A program made the translations under genes and the position numbers. 64,000 nt of DNA from Bryum argenteum (Eukaryota; Streptophyta; Bryopsida; Bryales; Bryaceae), in NCBI GenBank assembly GCA_037043015.1, contig CM073324.1:27482097-27546096 (forward strand), in the 5' to 3' direction. The notes under the pieces were generated by a model. It saw only the letters and a list, made by a program, of their open reading frames with translations, was not told where the DNA came from and searched no databases. Shown one piece after another: positions 1 through 9,170 of the stretch. Position 1 is the first letter of the stretch. Every line of letters begins with the position of its first letter.

Positions 1-2
1 GG

Positions 3-3000
3 GAAGAACTTATTTCTACCCTTCCCAACGATTGTAAGTGGGTTTTGGCGGGGGATTGGAACTTTGTGGAGGATCCTTTGGACAAATCTTCCAATTGTCC
101 CTCCGTCCGCTCCTTAGAGGATATTAGACTCTTTTTAGAGCTAAAATCCATTCTAAAGATTGAAGATAATTTCCCTAGGGGTAACCGCATCAAATTTTCA
201 TGGGACAATAGGAGAAGAAGCGAGTTGAGAATCCTTGCTAGACTAGACCGCATTTATGTATTTGAAGGTGGGGACCCCTCGCCGTCTAGTAATTCTTATA
301 GAATCTTTGGTGACACTTCCTTCTCAGACCATTTGCCGGTTTGGCGAGAAATTTGGTTGGGGGCTAGACAAAACTTCAAGTCTAGATATGTCATGAACTC
401 CTATTTCCTCAAAGATCAAGTGGTTAAAGACAAGATTGAGCTCATATGGCACTCACTCAACAATCTCCCTTTCTTTGGGAAAATTAGGAGGGTGGTCAAA
501 TTTTATAAGGAGTATTGCAAGGCTAAAGCTTTAGAGAGGAAGAGGGAGGAATTGGAAGTTAGAAGGTTGGTTGAAGAAGCTATGCAACACCTTCAAACGG
601 ATCCTAGAAATAGGATGGCTCAAGAGTCCTTATCACTCCAAACTAACAAGCTTAGAGAGTTTGAAAACTTCAAAAGCAAAGGGCAACAATTAAGGAGTAA
701 ACTCAAGTGGATGGAAGTTGGTGATATGTGCTCCAAAGAGTTTTTTGCTTCCAAAAGAGCCAAGTCGTCAGCTTCCCATATCACGGCTTTGACCAATGGC
801 AATGGAACTAGGTGCACGGCCCAAAATGACTTAGAGAAAACTTGCCAAGAATTTTATCAAAAGTTGTATCGTGCTAGACCTAGAGAAGAAGGAGTGGGGG
901 CGCAATATAGGATGCTTAGGTATCTCTCCCCTAAACTCTCAACGTCCCTAGGTGAGTCTCTCAAGTCTCCAATTTCGAAAGAAGAATTGGAAAAAGCCTT
1001 ATTTGACATGAAGCTAGGGAAATCTCCAGGCCCCGATGGAATAGTATGTGAATTTTATAGACTCTATTGGGGCCTTATAGGTGATGACTATACTAAAATG
1101 ATACAAGATAGCATTGCCATAGGGAAATTACCAAAAGGTGTCACTTCGGGCATGATTGCTCTTCTTCATAAAGGAGGGGATAGGGAGTCTTTGAACAATT
1201 GGAGACCGATATCCTTGCTAAACTTGGGGTACAAAATCTTCGCCAAAGCCCTTCAGTTGAGGTTGCAACCCGCTCTTATGGACTTGATTAGTTCAGAGCA
1301 GTCGGCGTTCCTACCTCTTCGATTTATTTTGGACAACCTCTTGTTAACCTATGAAACAATGTCTTGGGCGGAACAAACAACTCAACCATTATTATTCCTT
1401 AAGTTGGACTTCTCTAAGGCTTATGACATGGTTGACTGGGATTGTCTTTTCAAAATCCTTGAAGCTCTTGGTTTTCCTAAAGAATTTGTAGACATGGTTC
1501 GCATCTTGTTTCAAGAGGCGCAATCTACGGTTAAGGTGAATGGGGTGGCCTCTCCTCCTTTTAAAATTGAGAGAGGAGTTAGGCAAGGGTGCCCACTTGC
1601 TCCTTATCTTTTTATCATCATGGCGGAGGCGCTTAACATTATGATTAGGAGTGAAGTTTCTTTGGGCAACATTAAGGGGATTACTCTTCCAGGGGGAGTG
1701 AGACAACAAACCTTAGCTCAATATGCGGATGACACTTCATTTACCCTCCTAGGTGAAGAAAACCCCGTAAGATACCTCCTCTACACTCTCGACACTTTTT
1801 GCATGGCCTCGGGGCTCATTCTTAACTGGGATAAATCTTGTGGGTATTGGAAGGATGTCAATAACCCTATTCGGCCGAGATGGACTGACAATCTTGGTAT
1901 CTCTTGGGCCGATGATGAGGATGTTAGTAAACTTTTGGGAGCTCCTTTTGGGATGTCGCTAGACTCTAAAGGGGTGAACGATTTTCTTTATGAGAGGACA
2001 TCCAAAAAGCTTGCCTCGTGGAGTGCGTCTAAGCTTAACCCTACGGGTAGAAGCGTTATTGTAAACAATGTCCTCCTCTCTATGCCTCTCTTTTTTCTCT
2101 CAATTTGGAGTGGGACAAAGCTCGGCATCAACAAAGTCCAAGGCCTCATCATGAATTACTTAAATGGAGGGACCTCCCATAGAGCTAGGGCGCGCGTAAG
2201 TAAATCGCAATGTTGTCAGCCCAGAGCTAAAGGAGGTCTCAACATGATTGATCTTACTCATGCTACCACAACTTTACTTACTAAGTGGGTTTTAAAAGCC
2301 CTCGAACCCGGGAACTCCAATCTTCACTTCTTACTCAGATTCAAGCTTGAAGCAGCCCAACCCTACTCGGCGGGGAGATGGCCGCCTAGTCTAGATTTTT
2401 TCACTATTCCCAAGCATCAAGCGCGCAAGGGTTCCATTGTTTGGAACATGGTTACTACGGCATGGAAGACCATGCTCCCCGAGGTCAAGCACATCCCTCC
2501 TTCCAATTTGCAAGAGCTTCTCAACTATAAAATTTGGTTTGGACTAGGAGTTAGTGGCATAGGCCCGGGATTTTCCAAACTCAGGGCATCCAAGCTAGCT
2601 AAAGAAGGTCTAAATAGATTGAAAGATATGTGGAACGGGTCTAGGTTCTTAAACTTTGGAGAAGCTAACACTAATTTCAAACTCGATACTAGAGAGGAAG
2701 GAGCATGGAGATCCATGGTCAATGGGGTTTCCTATTCTTGGAGACACATTCTAACCTTGTCCAAATCTGCATCGCTAAAAGACGAGTGGTTAGCCATCTT
2801 CGAAAATCCTTATGACTCTTTACCTATCGTAGTGTTCCAGAATGTAGGTTCCTTCAAACCGAATATTGGCATTGGGGTAATCAATATCCCTCAAGAAATC
2901 GATAAGTTCCTTGTGAGCTCCACCTCCTCTTGTCTCTATAAGACCAACGACCCCGCTACTCTATTTAATGGTTTCTGCACCAGAGTTAGAGTAGTCCCTA

Positions 3001-3854
3001 TTAAGAGAGGACCCAAGAAGACTAGCATTTTCCTTTTTTATGGTCAAGTTGATAAGCTTACTTGGGATCCTGACAGATTTCGTTGGGAGGATGATACCCC
3101 CATCATGGAATTCACTACTAAGATTGGGAGAAAGTTTCTTAGCAAGCACAATACCCCTCCTCCAGTAGTGGAAAGGAAATGGAGTGGGATCCTCCCCTTA
3201 GACTATAAGCTAAGATGGCTCAACACTTGGGACAAAGCGCGAACTAGAAAGGAAGTTGGACTGATATGGACCATTTGGCATAAAGCAGTGGCAGTAAATG
3301 CTTGGAGAGGTCAAGTCCAGCAGAACATTGATCAACAATGTGTAGTCTGCCACAATGGGAGTAGAGAATCAGTACTTCATCGGTTTTGGGAATGCCCCAC
3401 ATCCACCTCAACCTGGGAATGGTGTGGAGAGTTACTTGATAGAATTATGGCGAGACAACCTAGTCAAAGACACAATCATCAACGACCGTTTCTTACATGG
3501 AAGCATTGCATTTTTGCTCATCGAATGCCAGGACGATTTAAGAAAGTGAGCAGAATTTGGCTACTGATGAGAGGATTAGTCCTATGGACTTTGTGGAAAG
3601 CCAGGAATGACAACACCTTCAACAATGAAAGATGGTCAAAAGAAAGATTGGAGATCACAATTTGGATGGGCATCATTGATTATGGGAAACTAGTGTGGCG
3701 GAAAACTAAGACGGCAATTACCAAAAGACCCAACAAGAAAGAGGAATTAATTATGCAGTTCCAAGAAACCTGGTGTAAAAACGAAGTGCTTGCTACATGG
3801 GAGATTGATCAACCAAAGTGGCGGCTGCTAGATGTGAACCTAGAGATTGTATAA
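3..3854 (+). CDS. LINE ORF2 protein (endonuclease end, reverse transcriptase, zf-RVT), 5' partial
   Basis: The reading frame is open from base 3, so the true start is upstream; 1283 codons remain. Counting from base 3, residues around 16-20 (GDWNF) are the end of an APE-type endonuclease. The reverse transcriptase follows, with GKSPGPDG near 340, NNWRPISLLN near 395, LDFSKAYD near 466, GVRQGCPLAP near 515 and the catalytic YADD at 574-577 (bases 1722-1733). Near the C terminus a zf-RVT-type segment has Cys and His in CVVCH...HRFWEC (about 1113-1131). No RNase H domain is recognisable after it. The protein would nick target DNA and copy the element RNA by target-primed reverse transcription. 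No internal stop or frameshift was seen, so this copy may still encode a working enzyme. Confidence 0.93.
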   Translation, partial: EELISTLPNDCKWVLAGDWNFVEDPLDKSSNCPSVRSLEDIRLFLELKSILKIEDNFPRGNRIKFSWDNRRRSELRILARLDRIYVFEGGDPSPSSNSYRIFGDTSFSDHLPVWREIWLGARQNFKSRYVMNSYFLKDQVVKDKIELIWHSLNNLPFFGKIRRVVKFYKEYCKAKALERKREELEVRRLVEEAMQHLQTDPRNRMAQESLSLQTNKLREFENFKSKGQQLRSKLKWMEVGDMCSKEFFASKRAKSSASHITALTNGNGTRCTAQNDLEKTCQEFYQKLYRARPREEGVGAQYRMLRYLSPKLSTSLGESLKSPISKEELEKALFDMKLGKSPGPDGIVCEFYRLYWGLIGDDYTKMIQDSIAIGKLPKGVTSGMIALLHKGGDRESLNNWRPISLLNLGYKIFAKALQLRLQPALMDLISSEQSAFLPLRFILDNLLLTYETMSWAEQTTQPLLFLKLDFSKAYDMVDWDCLFKILEALGFPKEFVDMVRILFQEAQSTVKVNGVASPPFKIERGVRQGCPLAPYLFIIMAEALNIMIRSEVSLGNIKGITLPGGVRQQTLAQYADDTSFTLLGEENPVRYLLYTLDTFCMASGLILNWDKSCGYWKDVNNPIRPRWTDNLGISWADDEDVSKLLGAPFGMSLDSKGVNDFLYERTSKKLASWSASKLNPTGRSVIVNNVLLSMPLFFLSIWSGTKLGINKVQGLIMNYLNGGTSHRARARVSKSQCCQPRAKGGLNMIDLTHATTTLLTKWVLKALEPGNSNLHFLLRFKLEAAQPYSAGRWPPSLDFFTIPKHQARKGSIVWNMVTTAWKTMLPEVKHIPPSNLQELLNYKIWFGLGVSGIGPGFSKLRASKLAKEGLNRLKDMWNGSRFLNFGEANTNFKLDTREEGAWRSMVNGVSYSWRHILTLSKSASLKDEWLAIFENPYDSLPIVVFQNVGSFKPNIGIGVINIPQEIDKFLVSSTSSCLYKTNDPATLFNGFCTRVRVVPIKRGPKKTSIFLFYGQVDKLTWDPDRFRWEDDTPIMEFTTKIGRKFLSKHNTPPPVVERKWSGILPLDYKLRWLNTWDKARTRKEVGLIWTIWHKAVAVNAWRGQVQQNIDQQCVVCHNGSRESVLHRFWECPTSTSTWEWCGELLDRIMARQPSQRHNHQRPFLTWKHCIFAHRMPGRFKKVSRIWLLMRGLVLWTLWKARNDNTFNNERWSKERLEITIWMGIIDYGKLVWRKTKTAITKRPNKKEELIMQFQETWCKNEVLATWEIDQPKWRLLDVNLEIV

Positions 3855-3908
3855 AGTTGTATTTTAATCCTGTTTTTTTCTTTCTTTTCTCTCTCTCCCC
3901 CCTCCCTG

Positions 3909-3948
3909 GTCCGGACTTGTCCGGCTTCGCCGGACATGGCGGAGCCAT
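3909..3948 (+). other. Two small stem-loops in the LINE 3' UTR
   Basis: GTCCGG (3919-3924) pairs with CCGGAC (3930-3935) across the loop CTTCG. Immediately after, ATGGC (3936-3940) pairs with GCCAT (3944-3948) across GGA. A self-complementary GTCCGGAC sits just before at 3909-3916. In some LINE families a 3' hairpin is the signal by which the reverse transcriptase recognises its RNA; a role here is inference. Confidence 0.55.
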
Positions 3949-4016
3949 GGCTCTTGTATATCTCTTTTGCTGAAATAAAGGTTACCCTTTATTTGTGTCA
4001 AAAAAAAAAAAAAAAA

Positions 4017-4890
4017 CTCCGGTTGTAATCCCAAGGGAAGAGGAACCTTGAGAGCGATTCCTGTAGTCCAAAAGTGTCCCCGAAGTTACGGAATAGTGGC
4101 CCCTGCAAAAATAGTTAGGGTTGGTGGTTTCAAAAGCCGTGGCTCGAAGGTCAAAACGATAGACTCTGTCGTGGATGATGCTGCTAAAGCAAGGAATATG
4201 ACATGAGAATGATTCTTAGTGTCTAATGTTCCATCCCCAGTCCCCCCCTTCCCCTTCACTTAGTACTCTCCAGTACACTCTCATACGGCTCCCTAACTTC
4301 GATGCCAGAACAAGTCCTTGCTGCGCATTTGCAAAGAACTTGCATGAATTTGCATGCTACGCTGTGACAAGAGAGTTTCCTTTGTCAAAAACATGCCCGC
4401 TTAAATAAAAATCCCAAGTATTCTTATTATTGTATGCACTGTGATTACCAAGCCATAGGATCATTTCTCTCTTCACATGACCAAGGTTTTTCCCTATCTA
4501 CCTTATAGTACTTAGGATTCAATGAACTTATGACATCCCAATAAAGGTCAGTGTTTGCAATAGACGAATGCTAGGTACAAAGAAGAGAGCAAAGTTGAGA
4601 TCCGATGAAATTGTGAAAGATGGAACCAACTTATTCACACTAAGTGGAGTTAGTAGTCTTACATGTATTATGTTATTCACGGGTAATTAACATGAAAGAG
4701 CAACTTACTACATTGAATCCTTGTTCTCAAGGGGGTGGGGCCCTAGTCTCTACTAGGCCTCTTTTTGGAATTTTAAGAGCTCACACATTACAAAATAGGG
4801 GCATCCTTTTGTGGGCCCCTCCATATTTGGGAATTTCAGGAGAGAAGTAGGATTGGATTTAGTGAGCGGCCATGAGAGACATTTGATTTA
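4017..4890. other. Spacer after the LINE, nothing recognised
   Basis: No coding exon, RNA gene or terminal repeat was recognised. Short open frames here have no family resemblance that I can see. Confidence 0.5.
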
Positions 4891-5335
4891 GGCCCTGTTT
4901 ACACTAGAGTTGAGAAGCCAAGAGGGAAAGGCTTTCAACCAATGGTCGGGAGGCCTTGGAATTGAGAAGCAAATGAAGAGAGGCTTTACACAAGGAGAAT
5001 TTTAGTCCTAGGAAGAAAGGGAGGCAAAAATGACATGGCAAGCACTTTCTGCCTTGTTGGCACAAAAATTGCTTTTTCTAACGGCCAAAGAATTGTAGTT
5101 AGGCCTACCTCAATGAGGTGGGCCTAACTAAATATCCGAAGGGCCATTGGGCAAAAAATACCACCACCAATCATTTAGTATGGTTTAAGTTCACTTTGAA
5201 AAAAAAATTACACGTGGGAGTCGTTGACCTTCTCTCATTTTAAACTACATCCAAAGGCCATGACTTCTCAAAGATTGGCTTCTCAAATCTGGGCCATGGC
5301 CCAAGTAGCTTCTCAATTTTAATGTAAAGAGGACC
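4891..5335. mobile_element. MITE with imperfect terminal inverted repeats (PIF/Harbinger-like)
   Basis: The left end GGCCCTGTTTACA matches the inverted right end GGTCCTCTTTACA at 11 of 13 positions. The similarity continues inward through TTGAGAAGC motifs to roughly 35 bp. The 445 bp interior is non-coding. TTA lies directly left (4888-4890) and TTT/TTA directly right, which suggests a 3 bp TTA target as in PIF/Harbinger elements, but the duplication is not exact. A hAT origin is the alternative. Confidence 0.5.
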
Positions 5336-5344
5336 TTTAGGCAC

Positions 5345-5480
5345 AACAGGCCTTGGCTTGGTGGTTGGAGTTGCTGGCCTCCAACGATGAGGTGGTGGAT
5401 TCTATTCCCCATTCCGGCATGGTGCTCACCACCATAGTCTACCCAACTAATCCACCATAGGGATCCTTGGACCTTGTTGT
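5345..5480 (+). repeat. Possible tRNA-derived SINE head
   Basis: TGGCTTGGTGG at 5354-5364 resembles a tRNA-type A box. GGATTCTATTCC at 5397-5408, about 43 bp further, is a loose B-box match. Such spacing is typical of tRNA-derived SINE heads. No tRNA cloverleaf can be folded and no clear tail was seen, so the call is weak. It directly abuts the MITE on its left. Confidence 0.35.
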
Positions 5481-5481
5481 A

Positions 5482-6217
5482 TGGGTACCTCAAAGCCCTT
5501 TAGGAGAATACTTCAAGTATCTTCAAGGCACTGGTAACTAGCTAGAAACCAACGTAGTTATAGTGTCCACTCACAAAAGGTGAAAGTAGTATTGTCCCAA
5601 TTTCCCCTTGTCCAATGAGCATAGGGTTATTAGCAATACGAAAGAACACTTCATTTGCACCGGCCTTAGAAAGGGACCGGAATTTCTATCTATCTCTAAA
5701 AAGGGCCGGAGGGCAACGTCAATGGCGGTTTGACGTATTTCTTCGTTCGCCTTGGAGGGAGCAAGTCCAGAAAAGTGACCAATGGTAACGGGGAGTGGCT
5801 GCCTGGCGGCCCGGGCGCGGACCGAGTGTGGAACCCGACTCGACACTGCGAGTTACCAAATCTGCCAAGTCAGAGCCGAGGTGGGCCACCACGTGGAGGC
5901 CAAACCGGGCTCGAAGGCGCGCTGCGAACGAGGTGGCATCAGGCTAATTTCTCCAAGTGTACGTGCTGGCTGGTCCCCAGGACTCCTAATAATAACTGTA
6001 CCTGCACCACTGTGCCGCTCCCTGCACTGCCCGACCATTTATGCCCCACCCCTTTCCTGCTTCCCGCTCCATCCCCCCTCCCCTCCTTCTTCCTCCATCC
6101 CCACACGTCGTGCAAGCTCCTAACAAACCTCGTATCCGAGCTTTCTCGCTAACATCTTCCTCAGTCCTTTCAGTCGTATCGTACTTTTCAGCAATCGAGC
6201 TCCAGATTCGTACGTGG
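5482..6217 (+). promoter_or_regulatory. GC-rich 5' region of the 6.2 kb gene, with a G-box
   Basis: This stretch is richer in G+C than the surrounding spacer and ends in a pyrimidine-rich leader (about 6045-6110), as expected of a plant promoter and 5' UTR. CCACGTGG at 5889-5896 is a palindromic G-box, the type of site bound by plant bZIP and bHLH factors. Function is inferred from motif and position only. Confidence 0.4.
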
Positions 6218-7640
6218 ATGGCGATGGAGCGTGGTCTCCTGCGTTTGCTCATGCGGGCGCAAGCTTCTGGATCTTTGATGCAGGTGCAATGGTTCAATTT
6301 ACGTCGCTTTCACTCTTTTCCTGATCTCTCAATGGAGCCATTTATTGATCGTTGTCTTGGTGGTTACAGAAGGGAGCGGCATTGTCAATGCGGGATTACG
6401 TGCATACGTCTCCTTCAGGTATTCTTTTGAGCCTTGGATAATGTTGTACCAAGAAGTGTATGTACTTACTCTGTGGCGGTTAGGGTATTGTGGGAGGGGA
6501 ACCGTGTGCGCTACAGTAGTGTTTACATATGTCGATGGCCCGGAATAGTAGTAGCGATGGCTTCACGAAAAACTTAATCGATGGACGATTGAGTTTCTTT
6601 GCTGGTAGCGAGTTCAAGTGGTCGGTAAATTGACTTATCCTTGGTTAAAGTGGAAGGCTGAGTTTTGTGCTTGTAGCGTTGCTCTAGATTGGTTTGCGTG
6701 GTTCTTTACTGGACCAGATCTTTGATTAAGAATGAATTTTTCAATTTAGTATGTTATCATATTCAGTTCTTTCTTTTTTTGAGGATTGTGTAGCATCATA
6801 TTTTAGACTTGACTAACTTCTACGAGTGATCTTCATGCACACATGTGCAATCTGACGTTTGGCGCTTTTCTGAAATTTCATTTCTTCGACCAAGCTCATG
6901 ATCTGTTCGTTGGCCGTTTGTATTGCAGATGGATCTGCTCATTCAGAGTTGAGGTATGTCCAATGCTACAAACTGGAGTTAAGAGTATGAAGTGTGGCGA
7001 TCGGTTTAAATTTGTTGTGAGAAGTAAAACATTGTAGTAGCTGTATGTGTCCATGAATCGTGGTTCCCAAAGTTGTACACAATTTTCACCATAACATTCC
7101 ACACCTGCCTGGTTGTTATAGTTGAGCAGGAGCTAGGTATTTTGCTCACGTAGTTCTGTCCTCCCACGAACGCTGATTGTGAAGCATGATATTGTTGGTC
7201 ATGTCTGGAACATGTGGCTGAAAGAAGGCAGTTCTGTTGCGTGTTTTTGGTTCAGGCGACCTCTGTGGCAAAATTGGAGTAGAGGATACGCAGATTCAAG
7301 TGTCCAGAAAGAAGATACACCTCAGGGCAATGTGGAGTATTTAGAGTTTGGTACTCACAAGACCACTACAACAAAACGGTATGCGGTGGGTACAACTGCA
7401 ACAGATGTGGATGAGGTACAAGATTCCCGCGCTGACGAAGAGACCAAGGAGAAAGCGAAAGAGATTCTTCAGCAAGTCGGTGAGAAGTTAGAGGAGACAT
7501 CGGAGGAAGCGAAGATTAGGCAATTACAGGAGAAGCTGGCTGCCACCGAGGGAATTGGTGAAATAGTGCACGAGCTGTATAATCAGCAAGAGGATCACAC
7601 CGACATCTCTCAAACTGGAGCTGGCCAAGTCAAAGCGTAG
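6218..7640 (+). CDS. Chimeric mitochondrial-type protein: E2-like presequence plus unknown acidic C-terminal region
   Basis: Four exons (6218-6283, 6370-6418, 6929-6953, 7232-7640) give 549 nt in phase, 182 aa. The function is unknown. The first exons match the start of the E2 gene at 26357. Exon 1 starts MERGLLRLLMRAQA against [15 protein letters not shown]. Exon 3 is a 25-nt microexon in both genes, after the same acceptor TATTGCAG. Residues 55-68, RRPLWQNWSRGYAD, match [14 protein letters not shown]. Intron phases are identical (0, 1, 2). This leader is basic and amphipathic, as in a mitochondrial presequence. Residues 69-182 have no lipoyl or acyltransferase domain. They are charged and probably helical (KEKAKEILQQVGEKLEETSE), and I do not recognise the family. 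The start is the first ATG in the homologous exon. A plausible history is duplication of the E2 5' module in front of another gene. Confidence 0.75.
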
Positions 7641-8951
7641 GATGCATGTCCGTCTGCTTCATTTGAATTGATGGAGCTCGGAGGTACTGGCATGTAATCT
7701 TGCTTTTGGAGGTTCAGCCAGTATAGCCTACCTATACACAAATCACCCTACCAAATCATACACGCATAATTTGCTGCATTACATATTACTAGGAAACCCA
7801 TCAGGAACAATTTTGAAGGAAAATTTTTATATGCTTTACATATTCCGTTTTGCAACTCACTCACATATGTACATAACCTTCAGTGTTTGACGTGAGGGAA
7901 CTGATGGAAGCAGATATTATTGTATTTTCCTCGCCAACGTAGCATTTACGTTGTAGTGAGACAGATTGAATTGTAAGTTCGTTTCGAAATATTTGCGTAT
8001 GTACATTCAGAACAGATGAATATCAGCAAATCTGAATATATTTTCACGCAGTATGTCGATTCAGAAACTAACATATGACTGAATACCATGTGTTGTTACA
8101 GTTTTGACTTAAGTATTTAAGACATGCCATATCGCATACTTATTCCAGATACAAATTCTTTCAACAAAAGTTTAAACAACAATTTATGAGTATTTACACC
8201 ATACATACAAGCATTTACTGCACGCACACAAGCATTATTTCATGGCATTCATATAAATGATGATATAAAATACAAATCTATGTTTGATACTTATGTCTCA
8301 TTGACAATCATAATAAGTCATATCATAATGGATATAATTTGTTTTGAAGAAGCCAAATGTTGAAAATTATACATGGTAGAAGCTTTGCTGTAGCATCTTT
8401 TAGTTCATCGATATTTTGTTCTATATAATTACCTCACAAGAGCAAGATATTGAACCTACAACCTATTTAAGCAATGAACACTTTTGGGTGCCGCATCACC
8501 ATCGTTGCTAGATAAGGGTTATATCATGACAACATAATGATTACCAAAGTTTTGGACTTAAAGTGATCAAAAAAGTACTTACTTGAAACCTTAACTTTTA
8601 GTCTTGTGTGAACAAGTGTGAGCAACATAATGTCTCTTCGCGAGTATGTGACAAGTATATACCTTCTTGATCCATGAGGTTCATCAAGGCCTAAAAACTC
8701 AATGTGTTGCAATCCAACTAATATAATTTGCCTTCAATGCATATTGCAACTTGTGTGGAACATTGAGTTTAAGTTTTTACACAACTTGCAATACCTCTTG
8801 AAAATAACTCAAAAGCAAAATTCAATATAATGAGACTTTGTGCACTTTCAATAATAAGTAATTGTTGTAAATAAAACTTAATATACTACATAGTAGCTTC
8901 ACATGTGAAGGGCAATTTGAAGTTAGTGCTATTCTCTCTACAAGTAACATT
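7641..8951. other. AT-rich spacer downstream of the chimeric gene
   Basis: The first few hundred bases presumably hold the 3' UTR, but no clear AATAAA signal was found. The rest is AT-rich and has no recognised gene or repeat. Confidence 0.45.
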
Positions 8952-9170
8952 TACTACTAGAATTTGCTAGTACTCATTAGTTACGTTTTTGTTTACATAA
9001 AAGCCATGTTAGGGGAGTAGGATAAACTACTTTAAAAGATACTTTTGTTGAAACAAGGCTTTTGAAACTACGTTGTAACAAAAACGTCTTAAGACATAGT
9101 TGAAACTACTTTCCAAACGTCGCTTTTATGAAAACAAAAACGTCGCAAATCCGGTCAAATACTACTAGTG
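8952..9170. mobile_element. CACTA-type MITE with 3 bp target duplication
   Basis: The inverted right end reads CACTAGTAGTATTTG and the left end reads TACTACTAGAATTTG. Both are followed by a shared ACGTTTTTGTTT(A/T)CATAAAAG, giving diverged inverted repeats of about 60 bp. ATT lies directly outside both ends (8949-8951 and 9171-9173), fitting the 3 bp duplication of CACTA (En/Spm) elements. At 219 bp it cannot encode a transposase. Confidence 0.65.

Larger units (their letters stand above)
1..4016 (+). mobile_element. L1-like LINE retrotransposon, 3' portion with A-tail
   Basis: This is a non-LTR retrotransposon whose 5' part lies before the window. Its second ORF (endonuclease end, reverse transcriptase, zf-RVT) is open to the stop at 3852-3854. 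The 3' UTR of about 145 bp has a pyrimidine-rich stretch, two small hairpins (3919-3948), a polyadenylation signal AATAAA at 3974-3979, and ends in a run of 17 A at 4000-4016. No LTRs are present. The long open frame and clean A-tail indicate a relatively recent insertion. The target-site duplication cannot be checked because the 5' end is missing. Confidence 0.93.

Noticed and set aside
45-47. Start of the LINE protein at base 45
   Set aside because: The codon there is TTG and the frame is open from base 3, continuing the endonuclease domain from upstream.
5730-6152. Open frames of 113-140 codons in the GC-rich region
   Set aside because: They overlap the promoter and leader of the 6.2 kb gene, lack homology and reflect GC-rich composition.
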